DNA of 64,000 nt, from the NCBI RefSeq assembly GCF_023061285.1, contig NZ_JAKGAM010000002.1:248001-312000 (forward strand), given 5' to 3'. The stretch is from Chromohalobacter nigrandesensis. Its GTDB lineage: Bacteria; Pseudomonadota; Gammaproteobacteria; Pseudomonadales; Halomonadaceae. The notes beneath the pieces are model-generated. The model was given only the letters and a program-made list of their open reading frames with translations, made no database searches and was not told the DNA's origin. Below, piece after piece: positions 36,365-46,800 of the stretch (its first letter is position 1; each line of letters opens with the position of its first letter). The position numbers and the translations under genes are program-made.

Positions 36365-37108
36365 ATGACCGACGACACCGCCATTCCGGCCTCGCCGATG
36401 CATGCCCATTGTCAAACATGCCGGCTCAATTCGCTGTGTCTGCCGCTGGCGCTGGGGCTCGACGATCTCGATGATTTCGACGCCATCATTCGGCGACGCG
36501 CGCCCCTCAAGCGTGGGGAAACGCTCTTCGATGCCACGACGCCGTTCACCCATCTTTTCGCGGTGCGCTGCGGCAGCCTCAAGCAAAGCGTCGCGCAAGC
36601 ACACGGCGAGGAGCGCATCACCCACTTTTACCTGCCTGGCGAACTCGTCGGTCTGGACGGCCTCGCCAGCGGTGGTCATCCGGGGATCGTCGAAGCCCTC
36701 GAAACCACGGCCGTATGCGCGATTCCCTTCGCTCAACTGGACCGCCTCTCCGTTGATCTGCCCGAGCTGCGCCATGCGCTCTACCGCAGCATGAGCCGCG
36801 AGCTTCACGACGACCGACATTGGCTTTGCCGACTCGCCGGCCACACCGCCGAGGCACGCCTCGCCAGCTTCATCATCGACGTGTCGCGCCGCTTCCAGCG
36901 CTGCGGTTTCTCCCCCACGCGCTTTCGCCTGCCCATGGCGCGTGCCGATATCGGCAATCACCTCGGCCTGGCAGTGGAAACCATCAGCCGTTTGATGAGT
37001 CGTTTCCAGCAGGCCGGGTTGCTTCGAGCGGCACGCCGCGAAATCACATTGCTCGAGTACGAGCGCCTCGCTGCCATAGCGCGCGGCGAGACACCTGTCC
37101 GCGAGTGA
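36365..37108 (+). CDS. fnr: FNR/ANR-type oxygen-responsive transcription regulator
   Basis: A 247-residue CRP/FNR regulator. The N-terminal cluster cysteines C16, C19 and C25 (HCQTCRLNSLC) and the internal C118 (TTAVCAIPF) are the four ligands of the oxygen-labile 4Fe-4S cluster, as in E. coli FNR. The cNMP-fold sensor and dimer helix are intact, and the HTH (RADIGNHLGLAVETISRLMS) has the E-x-x-S-R pattern that reads TTGAT half-sites. It probably governs microaerobic or denitrifying gene sets. Its 3' end lies 3 nt from the convergent ttcA stop. No own FNR box was spotted upstream. Confidence 0.92.
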   Translation: MTDDTAIPASPMHAHCQTCRLNSLCLPLALGLDDLDDFDAIIRRRAPLKRGETLFDATTPFTHLFAVRCGSLKQSVAQAHGEERITHFYLPGELVGLDGLASGGHPGIVEALETTAVCAIPFAQLDRLSVDLPELRHALYRSMSRELHDDRHWLCRLAGHTAEARLASFIIDVSRRFQRCGFSPTRFRLPMARADIGNHLGLAVETISRLMSRFQQAGLLRAARREITLLEYERLAAIARGETPVRE

Positions 37109-37111
37109 GTG

Positions 37112-37966
37112 TCACGCCTCACGCGCCAGCACATCGAATGCCTCGATACGCTTATTCTGGAATTCGCGTTGCTTGTCTTCCAGCCCCTCGAAATCGAAGA
37201 GGTTGCGGTCGGCCAGCTGCGACGGCGCCACATTGGTGATCGACTTGAACATCGTCTCCAGGCGCCCGGGGTATTTTTCTTCCCACTCCGCAAGCATCTC
37301 CTTGACCACCTGACGCTGAAGATTGGGCTGCGAACCGCACAGGTTGCAGGGAATGATTGGAAACTCGCGCCACTCGGCGTACTCGGCGATATCAGCCTCA
37401 CGGCAATACGCCAAGGGCCGGATGACGACATTCTTGTTGTCGTCGGAGAGTAGTTTGGGGGGCATCGACTTGAGCGTGCCGCCGAAGAACATATTGAGGA
37501 ACAACGTCTCCAGCATGTCCTCGCGGTGATGACCCAGCGCAACCTTGTTGGCACCGATCTCCTCGGCGAATCCATAGAGCGTGCCACGCCGCAGCCGCGA
37601 GCAAAGCGCGCAGGTGGTCTTGCCTTCCGGGGTCTTCTCCTTGACTACCGAATAGGTATCACGCTCGACGATGTGGTAAGGCACGCCCACGCCTTCCAGG
37701 TATTCGGGCAACACGTGCTCGGGGAAGCCCGGTTGTTTCTGGTCGAGATTGACGGCCACCAGCTCGAACGAGACCGGCGCGTTACGCTGCAGGTTCATGA
37801 GGATATCCAACATGGTGTAGGAATCCTTGCCGCCGGAGAGGCATACCATGACCTTGTCGCCGTCACGGATCATGCCGTAATCGACGATGGCGTTTCCCAC
37901 CTGGCGCCGCAGGCGTTTTTGCAACTTGTTGAATGCCAGTTTGTCTTGGCCGGTGAGTGCGTGCAT
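37112..37966 (-). CDS. ttcA: tRNA 2-thiocytidine synthetase TtcA
   Basis: A 284-residue PP-loop ATP pyrophosphatase that makes s2C32 in tRNA. The PP-loop is SGGKDS (residues 44-49). The 4Fe-4S ligands are C119 and C122 in [10 protein letters not shown] and C210 in IPCNLCGSQ, at the positions used by E. coli TtcA. ATG 37966 is chosen because homology starts at [20 protein letters not shown]; a GTG codon 18 codons upstream is less likely, and the SD at 37966 is weak. In E. coli ttcA is also near fnr, so the pairing is partly conserved. Confidence 0.93.
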   Translation of the reverse strand: MHALTGQDKLAFNKLQKRLRRQVGNAIVDYGMIRDGDKVMVCLSGGKDSYTMLDILMNLQRNAPVSFELVAVNLDQKQPGFPEHVLPEYLEGVGVPYHIVERDTYSVVKEKTPEGKTTCALCSRLRRGTLYGFAEEIGANKVALGHHREDMLETLFLNMFFGGTLKSMPPKLLSDDNKNVVIRPLAYCREADIAEYAEWREFPIIPCNLCGSQPNLQRQVVKEMLAEWEEKYPGRLETMFKSITNVAPSQLADRNLFDFEGLEDKQREFQNKRIEAFDVLAREA

Positions 37967-38053
37967 GACGATAGCGCTTTGACCTGCCGTGGTAAGTGAA
38001 CCCTCCCATGTTATCACCACAGGCGATCACGACGAAGTCTCAAGCATGGCCAC

Positions 38054-38671
38054 TCAGGCGCTGAGCGCGCGTCCGTGACACAAACGCAGATACATCAGCG
38101 CCGTGGTCACGGCATCACCCAACGCCGTATGCCGTCCGATGACCGGTACGCCCAAGGCCTCGCTCATGACCTCGAAACGCATATCCGGCTCGATATCCGG
38201 TTGCACGCGCCGACGTTCACGTGCGTATAACTTACAGACATCCAATGTTCGGTTGGGAAGATCGAACCCCGTACGCGGACGCAAGTGGCGATTGATGACC
38301 GCCACGTCGTAAGCGATGCACCAGCCGACCAACGGACGATTGCCGATGAAGTCGAGCAAACGCTCGAGTGCATCGCCCAGCGCCTCGCCACCCAACAGAT
38401 CGACGCCGCGCAAGCCATGAATACGAATGGAATCCCCCGACAAGCTCTCCGGCCGCTGCAGGCGCAAGTCCAACGATTCGCTGGTCAGCACGCGGCCATC
38501 ACGCACCTTGACCGCCGCCAGCGCCACCAACTCCGCGCGCCGCGGGTCGAGATCGGTCGTCTCGCAGTCCAGGGCGATGACCTCGCTGCCGCCATACGGC
38601 GCGAAGCGCCAGGCATGATGCCCACCCAGTTGGCGGCGCCGATCGCCGGCACGACGTAATGCTTTTATCAT
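38054..38671 (-). CDS. DnaQ-like 3'-5' exonuclease (DEDDh)
   Basis: A 205-residue exonuclease domain similar to the epsilon subunit of DNA polymerase III. The ExoI motif IALDCETTDL gives D35 and E37, ExoII has D122 in GWCIAYDVAVINR, and ExoIII has H181 and D186 in GRHTALGDAVTT, completing DEDDh. A basic stretch (RRAGDRRRQLGG) precedes the domain. ATG 38671 has GGAGG 6 nt upstream. It is not the replicative DnaQ, which is longer and has a polymerase-binding tail. It follows the CBS/DUF294 gene on the same strand, a pairing seen in several gammaproteobacteria, so it may process RNA or DNA in a metabolic context. Confidence 0.88.
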   Translation of the reverse strand: MIKALRRAGDRRRQLGGHHAWRFAPYGGSEVIALDCETTDLDPRRAELVALAAVKVRDGRVLTSESLDLRLQRPESLSGDSIRIHGLRGVDLLGGEALGDALERLLDFIGNRPLVGWCIAYDVAVINRHLRPRTGFDLPNRTLDVCKLYARERRRVQPDIEPDMRFEVMSEALGVPVIGRHTALGDAVTTALMYLRLCHGRALSA

Positions 38672-38747
38672 CGCAACCTCCCGTATGCCCCTGACGATAG
38701 CCCGCGTGGTTTGATTCGACCGTTCGTGGCCCTTGCCTGACGAGACC

Positions 38748-40565
38748 TCAATACTCGAGATGAAAACGCTGCGACAAGCGCTGCTTGAATTCCTTGACCG
38801 TATGCAACGCCTCGCGCAGCAAGTCACGCTCGAAGCCACTGAGGCGCTGAACGACGACGCGGTTGGACTCCTGCGACGTGTCGCTCCCCTCCAGGTTTTC
38901 CAACTGCTGACGCAGGCGCAGCTCGGAAAACAGCGCCATGGCCTCGCCCAGATCATCGGCAAAAGGCCGATCGAGACGACCATCCTCGACCAGGGCCTCG
39001 AGACGCGCAAACGTCGAGGTGGCCGCGATACGCCGCTCCAGTGCCAACGTGCGCACACCATGCACGATGGGAAAGAGCCCCCCTTTTTTGATGTCGATGC
39101 CATGCTCCGGGCGCTTGAGCGTGCCGAACAGGGTCAGCGGCGTGGAATAGCGCAAGACTCCCCGCGCGAAGTACGAGAGCAGTAACTCATCGTGGGAACC
39201 GCGTGCAAACAGATGCTCGCGCAAGCCCTCGAGCAAGCTCGCATTGCCGGCAATGGCATGGGCGTCGAGCATGATGGCGAGATTCATCAACGCATCCGGA
39301 TCGCGGCTCGAAGCCCAGCGGGCAATCTTGCCTCGCCATGCCGACTCGCTCGCCACCCACTGCGGATTGGAGACCATGATGTTACCCGGACACGGTGGAT
39401 AGCCGAGCCTGCCCAGTGTGTCGGTCAAGGTCCCCATGGCTTCTTCGATACCCGGCCAGTCGCTGCCATCGGCCAGAATCAGTGCATTGTCCTGGTCGGT
39501 CTTGAGGATCTGTTCGCCGCGCCCTTCGCTGCCCATGACCAACAGGCACGATTGCTCCCGTTGCGTTTCGGGCATCAGAAAACGAAATGCCTTGTGGATG
39601 ATACGCCCATTGAGCGCCGCCATGAGCTCCATGGCGAAGCGCAGCTTCACCCCTTGCGCCATCAACGCCTGAATCAGTTGTGGGAGATCCGCGCTGGCAC
39701 GGGCCAGGGTATCGATATCCTCGGCTTGCTCGATCTGCAGGCTGACGACATGCGCACGGCTCGAGAAGTAGCCCAGAACGTCGGTCAGCTCGACGACGCC
39801 CACTACCTGCGTGCCCTCCATGACCACGACACGCGCGACCTCGTGACGTGTCATGCTTACCAGCGCGGTAAAGAGGTAATCATCGGCATACGAAGTGATC
39901 AGCGTGAAATGCGCGATAGCGCCTACTTCGGACGTTTGCGGCAAGCCTTGTTGAACCAGCGCATCGAGAAGATCGGTCTTGGTCACCATACCGCAGCGCC
40001 CCGCATGATTGACCAGTAGGCTGTCGGCATGACGCTCGCGCAAGTGCGTGACGGCCTCGGCAATCGTGGTATGCCCCTCGACCATGACGGGCTCACGCAT
40101 GCATTCCGCCACCCGGGCCAGCATGAAGCGCGCCATGCTCATGCCCCCTTCCGCCCGCCGCTGGAGCACATGGCGCGCCTTTTCGGCCAGATGCTGGCGG
40201 AAGTAATTATCGAAGGCGGGGTACGCGGTGCAAATGTCCTCGAAAAGCCGGCGGGGCAGCAGATAACACAGACTTTCCTGCTCGGCCTGAAATCTATAAC
40301 GGCTCGTACCGTTGAGGATGCTGATCGCCCCGAACAGATCGCCCGCCGTATAGTGGCCGATACGCCGTTCCCCCTCGCTAGCGTTGAGATCGAGCTCCGC
40401 CACTTCGCCCTTGTGAATCAGGAATACATGCTCACCGGGTTGGCCGGCATCGAGCATGATCTCGCTCTCATTGAAATACGCGAGATCGACTCCGTCCCGG
40501 ACGCGCTGCCGTCCTTTTTCATCGAGCAAGCTGAAAGGGGGTTGCGAGAGGCTGATATCGACCAT
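38748..40565 (-). CDS. cNMP-binding/CBS/DUF294 nucleotidyltransferase-like protein
   Basis: A 605-residue protein of three parts. Residues 10-135 form a cyclic-nucleotide-binding fold (LDAGQPGEHVFLIHKGEVAE). Residues 150-280 hold two CBS domains. The C-terminal half is DUF294, a nucleotidyltransferase-like domain with MGSEGRGEQILKTDQDNALI, followed by its helical tail. No substrate is known. It resembles GlnD-type and signal-transduction nucleotidyltransferases. ATG 40565 has GAGGG 7 nt upstream; the frame extends 11 codons more without similarity. It is transcribed divergently from the two-subunit symporter and is commonly found with it. Confidence 0.88.
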   Translation of the reverse strand: MVDISLSQPPFSLLDEKGRQRVRDGVDLAYFNESEIMLDAGQPGEHVFLIHKGEVAELDLNASEGERRIGHYTAGDLFGAISILNGTSRYRFQAEQESLCYLLPRRLFEDICTAYPAFDNYFRQHLAEKARHVLQRRAEGGMSMARFMLARVAECMREPVMVEGHTTIAEAVTHLRERHADSLLVNHAGRCGMVTKTDLLDALVQQGLPQTSEVGAIAHFTLITSYADDYLFTALVSMTRHEVARVVVMEGTQVVGVVELTDVLGYFSSRAHVVSLQIEQAEDIDTLARASADLPQLIQALMAQGVKLRFAMELMAALNGRIIHKAFRFLMPETQREQSCLLVMGSEGRGEQILKTDQDNALILADGSDWPGIEEAMGTLTDTLGRLGYPPCPGNIMVSNPQWVASESAWRGKIARWASSRDPDALMNLAIMLDAHAIAGNASLLEGLREHLFARGSHDELLLSYFARGVLRYSTPLTLFGTLKRPEHGIDIKKGGLFPIVHGVRTLALERRIAATSTFARLEALVEDGRLDRPFADDLGEAMALFSELRLRQQLENLEGSDTSQESNRVVVQRLSGFERDLLREALHTVKEFKQRLSQRFHLEY

Positions 40566-41098
40566 AGTAGTACCCTCGTCCCGTGCCGGCCCTGGCACGA
40601 CTTGGTGTCATCATTACCGCGTCATATCCTTATACTTTTCGGTAACACGGCAGAAAGACACTTACCATATTACGTGATCAAGAGTAGCAAAGCGGACTTT
40701 TATCATGACACATAGACTATCGTTCTACGCTAAAAGCGCGCCCCCAAAAAAGCCATTGACTGATGCCCCACAAGGCTCACTGACGCGTTTTAATAAGCCT
40801 GCTAAAAAATCCTCAGCCCTCTCGCAACCCCATGAAAAGTATAATTATTCAAAAAATGACTCTTTAAACTAATGGCTCGATACCAAAGTATGGGGTTCTT
40901 TTTTTCCTGTCATTGGTCACTATCATCAGCATGGCAATTCAAGGCAATCCCAGGTAGTTAATGGTCGATAAACGTCTAGCGCCACTATCGTATCAATGAC
41001 GTTACCCTACAGAATGTTCTATACCTGCGATTGCTTTGAAGCGTCTCGTACACTCCCATCACAAAACCAACATATCCCTACCAGTGGAGAGCGACACC
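40566..41098. promoter_or_regulatory. 533-nt divergent regulatory region before the symporter operon
   Basis: The region is more AT-rich than its surroundings and contains no gene. TATAAT occurs at 40840-40845. AACCCCAT (40826-40833) can pair with ATGGGGTT (40890-40897), which is followed by CTTTTTTT. The sequence ATACCAAAGT at 40880-40889 nearly repeats a motif upstream of acs (ATACCAAGGT) and lies on the descending arm. These are sequence observations; no regulator binding is shown. The symporter operon and the DUF294 gene both start from here. Confidence 0.5.
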
Positions 41099-41359
41099 AT
41101 GGCAGATGAAAAAACCAATGCCGAGGCTTACTGGAAAGCCAACGTGCGACTCATCACCGGCTGCCTGATCGTCTGGGCCCTGGTGTCTTACGGTGGCGCC
41201 ATCCTCTTCCGGCCATTACTGTCCAGCATTCCCATCGGTGGAACCGACTTGGGGTTCTGGTTCGCTCAACAAGGCTCAATTCTTACCTTCGTCGCCCTGA
41301 TCTTTTTCTATGGCTGGCGAATGAACAAGATCGATAAAAAATTTGGTCTGGAGGAGTAA
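41099..41359 (+). CDS. DUF4212 small subunit of a sodium:solute symporter
   Basis: An 86-residue membrane protein with two hydrophobic helices (TGCLIVWALVSYGGAILF and SILTFVALIFFYGWRMNKI) and the family N-terminus DEKTNAEAYWKANVRLITG. DUF4212 proteins occur directly before a large SSS transporter and are taken as its small subunit. ATG 41099 has GGAGAG 7 nt upstream; an earlier in-frame ATG adds 21 unrelated residues. It ends 6 nt before the large subunit. Confidence 0.9.
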   Translation: MADEKTNAEAYWKANVRLITGCLIVWALVSYGGAILFRPLLSSIPIGGTDLGFWFAQQGSILTFVALIFFYGWRMNKIDKKFGLEE

Positions 41360-41365
41360 GCCATC

Positions 41366-43162
41366 ATGAGCCAATTCGCCATCAACTTGCTGTTCGTCGG
41401 CGCCTCCTTCGTACTCTACATCGGCATCGCAATCTGGTCGCGAGCCGGGTCGACCAAGGACTTCTATGTCGCCGGCGGGGGCGTGCATCCGGTCACCAAT
41501 GGCATGGCGACCGCCGCCGACTGGATGTCCGCCGCATCATTCATTTCCATGGCCGGACTGATCTCCTCAGGCGGCTATGCCAACTCTACCTTCCTCATGG
41601 GCTGGACCGGCGGCTTCGTCATCCTGGCCATGCTCTTGGCGCCGTACCTGCGCAAGTTCGGCAAATTCACGGTACCGGACTTCATCGGCGACCGTTTCTA
41701 CAGCCGCACGGCGCGTGTCATTGCCGTGGTCTGTCTGATCGTCGCCTCGGTGACGTATGTCATCGGTCAGATGACCGGGGCCGGGGTCGCATTCTCACGC
41801 TTCCTCGAGGTCAGCAGTACTGCCGGCATCTGGATCGCTGCGGCCATCGTCTTCCTGTACGCGGTCTTCGGGGGCATGAAAGGCATCACCTACACTCAGG
41901 TGGCGCAATACATCGTGCTCATCGTCGCCTACACGATTCCGGCGGTGTTCATCGCCATGCAACTGACCGGCAACCCGATTCCCATGTTCGGCCTGTTCAG
42001 TACGCATAGCGAATCCGGCGTGCCGCTACTCGAAAAGCTCGATGACGTCGTCAACGCGCTGGGCTTCCAGGACTACACCGCCGATGTCGACAACAAGCTC
42101 AACATGGTGCTGTTCACCCTATCGCTGATGATCGGCACCGCAGGCCTGCCCCACGTCATCATTCGCTTCTTCACGGTGCCCAAGGTGGCCGATGCACGTT
42201 GGTCAGCCGGCTGGGCGCTGGTGTTCATCGCGTTGCTGTACCTCACGGCACCCGCTGTGGCGTCCATGGCGCGCCTCAACCTGATGACCACCGTCTATCC
42301 CGAGATGGCCGGCCAGGTCGAGAACTACGACGCCGCCGCCGACAACGCCCTGCAATACGAGGATCGTCCCGGTTGGTTCCGAACCTGGGAAGAAACCGGC
42401 CTCATCAATTTCGAGGACAAGAACGGCGATGGTCGCATCCAGACCTACAACGATAGCAATGCAGACTTTGCCGATACGGCACAGCAGCGTGGTTGGGAAG
42501 GCAATGAGCTGACGGTCAACAACGACATTCTGGTACTCGCCAATCCGGAGATCGCCAATCTGCCACCCTGGGTCATCGGCTTGATTGCCGCCGGGGGTAT
42601 CGCCGCCGCGCTCTCCACGGCAGCCGGGCTATTGTTGGCGATTTCTTCGGCGATCAGTCACGACCTGATCAAGAACACCATCAATCCTCGCATCACCGAG
42701 AAAGGCGAAATGCTCGCGGCCCGCATCTCGATGGCCGGTGCCATCCTGGTGGCGACCTACCTGGGGCTCAATCCTCCGGGCTTCGCCGTACAGACCGTGG
42801 CCTTGGCCTTCGGCATTGCCGGCGCCTCGCTGTTCCCGGTGTTGATGATGGGTATCTTCTCTACTCGGATGAACAGCGCCGGGGCGGTCTGCGGCATGCT
42901 GGCGGGCCTCCTCAGCACGCTGCTTTACATCTTCACTTACCTGGGCTGGCTGTTCATTCCGGGCACCAACATGCTGGCCAATACACCGGAGAACTGGCTG
43001 TTCGGCATCTCACCGCTCTCGTTCGGGGCTGTGGGGGCGATCATCAACTTCGCGGTGGCCTTCGCGGTCTCCCGAGTCACCAAGGCACCGCCGCAGGAGA
43101 TCCAGGACTTGGTACAGAGCGTGCGTTATCCGAAAGGCGCTGGCGTCGCTCACAACCACTAA
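41366..43162 (+). CDS. Sodium:solute symporter, VC_2705/ActP-like large subunit
   Basis: A 598-residue SSS-family transporter with a LeuT-like set of membrane helices. SRAGSTKDFYVAGGGVHPVT and GMATAADWMSAASFISMAGL are the family's N-terminal signatures, including the Na+-site region. The relation to acetate permease ActP and the acs/CrbSR neighbours suggest acetate or another short carboxylate, which is an inference. Between helices, about residues 310-395, it has a large hydrophilic insert with D351-K-N-G-D-G-R-I-Q-T-Y-N-D363, an EF-hand-like acidic loop. GGAGG precedes ATG 41366. It is followed by a strong hairpin. Confidence 0.88.
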   Translation: MSQFAINLLFVGASFVLYIGIAIWSRAGSTKDFYVAGGGVHPVTNGMATAADWMSAASFISMAGLISSGGYANSTFLMGWTGGFVILAMLLAPYLRKFGKFTVPDFIGDRFYSRTARVIAVVCLIVASVTYVIGQMTGAGVAFSRFLEVSSTAGIWIAAAIVFLYAVFGGMKGITYTQVAQYIVLIVAYTIPAVFIAMQLTGNPIPMFGLFSTHSESGVPLLEKLDDVVNALGFQDYTADVDNKLNMVLFTLSLMIGTAGLPHVIIRFFTVPKVADARWSAGWALVFIALLYLTAPAVASMARLNLMTTVYPEMAGQVENYDAAADNALQYEDRPGWFRTWEETGLINFEDKNGDGRIQTYNDSNADFADTAQQRGWEGNELTVNNDILVLANPEIANLPPWVIGLIAAGGIAAALSTAAGLLLAISSAISHDLIKNTINPRITEKGEMLAARISMAGAILVATYLGLNPPGFAVQTVALAFGIAGASLFPVLMMGIFSTRMNSAGAVCGMLAGLLSTLLYIFTYLGWLFIPGTNMLANTPENWLFGISPLSFGAVGAIINFAVAFAVSRVTKAPPQEIQDLVQSVRYPKGAGVAHNH

Positions 43163-43207
43163 GCCATAATGACGCGGCCCGGCACACTGGGCCGCAGACA
43201 ACTCTCT

Positions 43208-43237
43208 CGCTCGGGCTTCCTCAGGGAAGCCCGAGCG
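43208..43237 (+). terminator. Strong hairpin after the symporter gene
   Basis: The perfect 13-bp stem CGCTCGGGCTTCC (43208-43220) and GGAAGCCCGAGCG (43225-43237), with loop TCAG, is followed by CTTTC. It probably terminates or attenuates the symporter transcript; some read-through into the next gene is possible because the U-tract is short. Confidence 0.75.
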
Positions 43238-43255
43238 CTTTCAGGAAAGACGCCC

Positions 43256-43777
43256 ATGATATGGCACTTGATAGCAGCGCTTTTCGCCGGACTCGGCGCC
43301 GCCGGTATCGGTCTGCTGCTGCGTTTCATCAGCGCTAAGCGCCTGCCACGCTGGATCGTTCCGGCACTGGGTGGCCTCGGCATGCTTGGCTACCAGGTCT
43401 ATTACGAGTACAGCTGGCTGTCGTTCAAGCAGCAGCAACTCCCCGACTCGGCTGAAGTCGTCGATGTCGAATACGGCGCGATGCTATGGCGTCCCTGGAC
43501 TTACATGTACCCCATGCCAGTTGCCTTCGAGGTCATCGATCGCGACCACTTGCGTACCACTGAGGCCGACGGAGAGCACATGGTCGAGTTCTTCCTCTAC
43601 CGCTTCGAGAAGCAGGTCGCAGACCGCGTGACCCATCAAGCCTATCTGATGAACTGCAACGCACGGGAATGGGTGCCATTGGTCGGCGATGAGCGCCAAC
43701 CGGACACTTCCGCGCTGCACGAGATTGGCACCGACACCCCGCTTTACCAGGCATTGTGTGAAACGCCCCGAGCGTAA
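43256..43777 (+). CDS. Hypothetical membrane protein, 173 residues
   Basis: Two N-terminal hydrophobic segments (MIWHLIAALFAGLGAAGIGL and WIVPALGGLGMLGYQVYY) are followed by a soluble C-terminal domain of about 115 residues with aromatic-rich YGAMLWRPWTYMYPMPVAFE. No family was recognised. ATG 43256, with AGGAAA, is preferred; an upstream frame would run back through the terminator hairpin. It sits between the symporter and its putative sensor kinase and ends 60 nt before it, so a role in the same module is possible but unsupported by any motif. Confidence 0.6.
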   Translation: MIWHLIAALFAGLGAAGIGLLLRFISAKRLPRWIVPALGGLGMLGYQVYYEYSWLSFKQQQLPDSAEVVDVEYGAMLWRPWTYMYPMPVAFEVIDRDHLRTTEADGEHMVEFFLYRFEKQVADRVTHQAYLMNCNAREWVPLVGDERQPDTSALHEIGTDTPLYQALCETPRA

Positions 43778-43837
43778 GGACGACTGACGCGTGCCGGCGG
43801 ATTGACCTAGAATGGCCGCAGACATAGGGGAGAGAGC

Positions 43838-46800
43838 ATGTTTGCTGGCTGGCTACTGATCGTCGTATCGCTGATCTACATCGCCGTATTGTTTGCCATC
43901 GCCTGGCGTGGCGACAGCCAGGCCAAGCGCCATGGGCCGGGCAGGCGACGCCCCATCGTCTACAGCCTCGCGCTGGCCGTCTACTGTACGTCGTGGACAT
44001 TCTATGGTGCCGTCGGCGAGGCCGCCACGTCGGGCTGGTCATTCGCCAGCATATTTGTCGGTCCGATCCTGACCTTCCTGCTGTTCTGGCCCGTGCTGGC
44101 CAAGATGATTCGCGTCGCCAAGCGCCAGAACGTCACGTCGATCGCCGATTTCATCGCCTCGCGCTATGGCAAGACCCAGTCGTTGGCGGCATTCGCCAGC
44201 CTGGTGGCCTTGATCGGCACGCTGCCCTACATCGCCTTGCAACTGAAGGCTGTAGCCTCGGCGTTCACCGTGTTGACCGACAGCACCGACCTGACCCGAG
44301 CCCCTGTATTCGGCGATACAGCCTTCTATATCGCGGCGGTGATGGCGCTGTTCGCGATTCTCTTCGGAACGCGCCATACCGATGCCACCGAGCATCACGA
44401 GGGCCTGATTCACGCCATCGCCTTCGAATCGGTGGTCAAGCTGCTGGCGTTTCTGGTCCTCGGCGCCTATGTCACCTGGGGCATGTTCGACGGCCTCGGC
44501 GACCTGTTCGGCCGTGCCGATACCTATCTAGAATTGCAACGCCAACTGACCGAGCAGGATTTCGGCCACGGCTTCTGGGCACAGACGCTACTCGCGATGC
44601 TGGCCATCTTCTGTCTGCCCCGCCAGTTCCACCTCGCCGTGGTCGAAAACACCCATGCAGACGACGCCAAGCGTGCCCGCTGGCTCTTCCCGCTGTATCT
44701 CGCCGCCATCGGTTTCTTCGTGCTGCCCATCGCAGCAGCGGGGCTGACGATATTCCCCGAGGGCGACGTCAATCCCGACACCTTCATGCTTGCGTTGCCC
44801 ATGGCCGGCGGCAGCGAATGGCTGGGACTGCTCACCTTCATCGGCGGGCTCTCGGCAGCCACCGGCATGGTCATCATGGCCGCCGTGGCGGTGTCGATCA
44901 TGATCTCCAACGAGATCATCATCCCGCTGTTGTTCCGTCTACGCTGGTTCGTCACCGAAGGCGACTACGCCAAGCTGGTGCTACGCGCACGACGCGCGAC
45001 CATCGTCGTCATCCTGCTGCTGGCCTACATCTTTTATCGCCTGATCGCCGAATACAGCACCCTGGCCTCGACGGGCATGCTGTCGTTCGCGGCGGCTGCT
45101 CAGTTCGCGCCCGCCTTGCTGGGCGGACTTTACTGGAAGCGTGGCAACCGTCTCGGTGTCATCGCCGGCATGAACGTCGGTTTCGCGGTATGGGCCTACA
45201 CACTGCTTCTTCCGGCGCTGGTGCAGGCCGAATTGCTGCCGGTGACCTGGCTGACCAGCGGTCCCTTGGGACTCGACTGGCTGGCGCCCACGCACCTGTT
45301 CGGGCTCAACGTCGGCGATAGCTTCACCCATGGCGTCATGTTGTCCCTGGGGCTCAATCTGTTCTGCTATATCTTCGTCTCGCAGATCACCCCGCAGCGC
45401 GTCGTCGAGCGTATCCAGGCCTCGCTGTTCGTGGATAGCATCGAAACCCGCCAGACCTCGGTCAACCGTCCCTGGACCGGTGCCACCACAGTGGGCGATC
45501 TCAAGGTCCTCTGCGAGCGCTTCCTGGGCACCGACCAGGTACAGCGCGCCTTCGAGGACTACTCCCGGCGTGGCGGCCAGTCCGTGGACGACAATACCCG
45601 CGCCTCGATCGACGTCATCCAGTTCACCGAACGGTTATTGTCATCGGTGCTCGGGGCGTCCTCGGCACGCATCGTGGTCAATTCGGCGCTGCAAGGGCGC
45701 GGCATCGGTATCTCCGATGTCATCTCCATCGTCGACGAAGCCTCGCAGGTACTGGAGTTCAACCGCGCCCTGCTGCAAGCAACCATCGAGAACATCAACC
45801 AGGGCATCAGCGTGATCGACCAGAACGCGCGCCTGGTGGTATGGAACCAGCGTTACCTGGAGCTGTTTCGCTTCCCCGACAGCTTGATCCGCGTCAACGC
45901 GCCGTTCGACAAGATCCTGCGCTACAACGCGCATAACGGCGAATACGGCCCCGGCGATCCCGAGGAGCACGTCGAGCTCTTGATGGACAACATCCGCCAG
46001 GGGCAACCGCACCGCTACGTGCGTTATCGCCAGGATGGCACCGTGCTCGAGGTCCAGGGCAACCCCATGCCAGGCGGCGGATTCGTCTACACCTATCAGG
46101 ACATTACCCAGCAAAAACGCACCGAAGAGGCGCTGATCCGCTCCGAGAACAACATTCGTATCTACACCGACAATGTGCCGGCGCTGATCGCCTATTTCGA
46201 CAAGGAATGCCGTTACCTCTTCACCAACCGTGCCTATGAAGCGGCGATGGGCATCGACCGCAACGAAGCGATCGGCGAACGCTTCGACCACGTCATGCCT
46301 GCCCAGGTCATCCGCGAGCGTTCGCCGTGGATGCATCGTGTCCTGGCCGGCGAGCGAGTGAGCTTCGAAATCTCCCAGGACGACGGCGACGGCGGCGTGC
46401 GTTACATGCTGGTGACCTACACACCCCACTTCGGCGAAGGCGAGAGCGTGCTCGGGTTCTTCGCCCTCTATCAGGACATCACCGAGCGCCGCCTGGCCGA
46501 AATCGCCCTGCGCGAAACCAATGAAAACCTCGAGGAACGCGTCCGTGAGCGGACCCAGGCGCTGTCGGAGGCCAACGCGGCTCTGCGCCAGGAAAACCGC
46601 GTGCGCGCCGAAGCCGAGTCGGCGTTGCGCCAGGCCAAGCAGGTCGCCGAGGAGGCCAACGCCTCGAAGACACGCTTTCTGGCCGCCGCCAGCCATGACC
46701 TGCTCCAACCGCTCAACGCCGCGCGTCTGTTCACCTCGGCGCTGGGACAGCAGGTCGAGGCCGACGAGCTGCGCCATACCATCGACCATATCGACAATTC

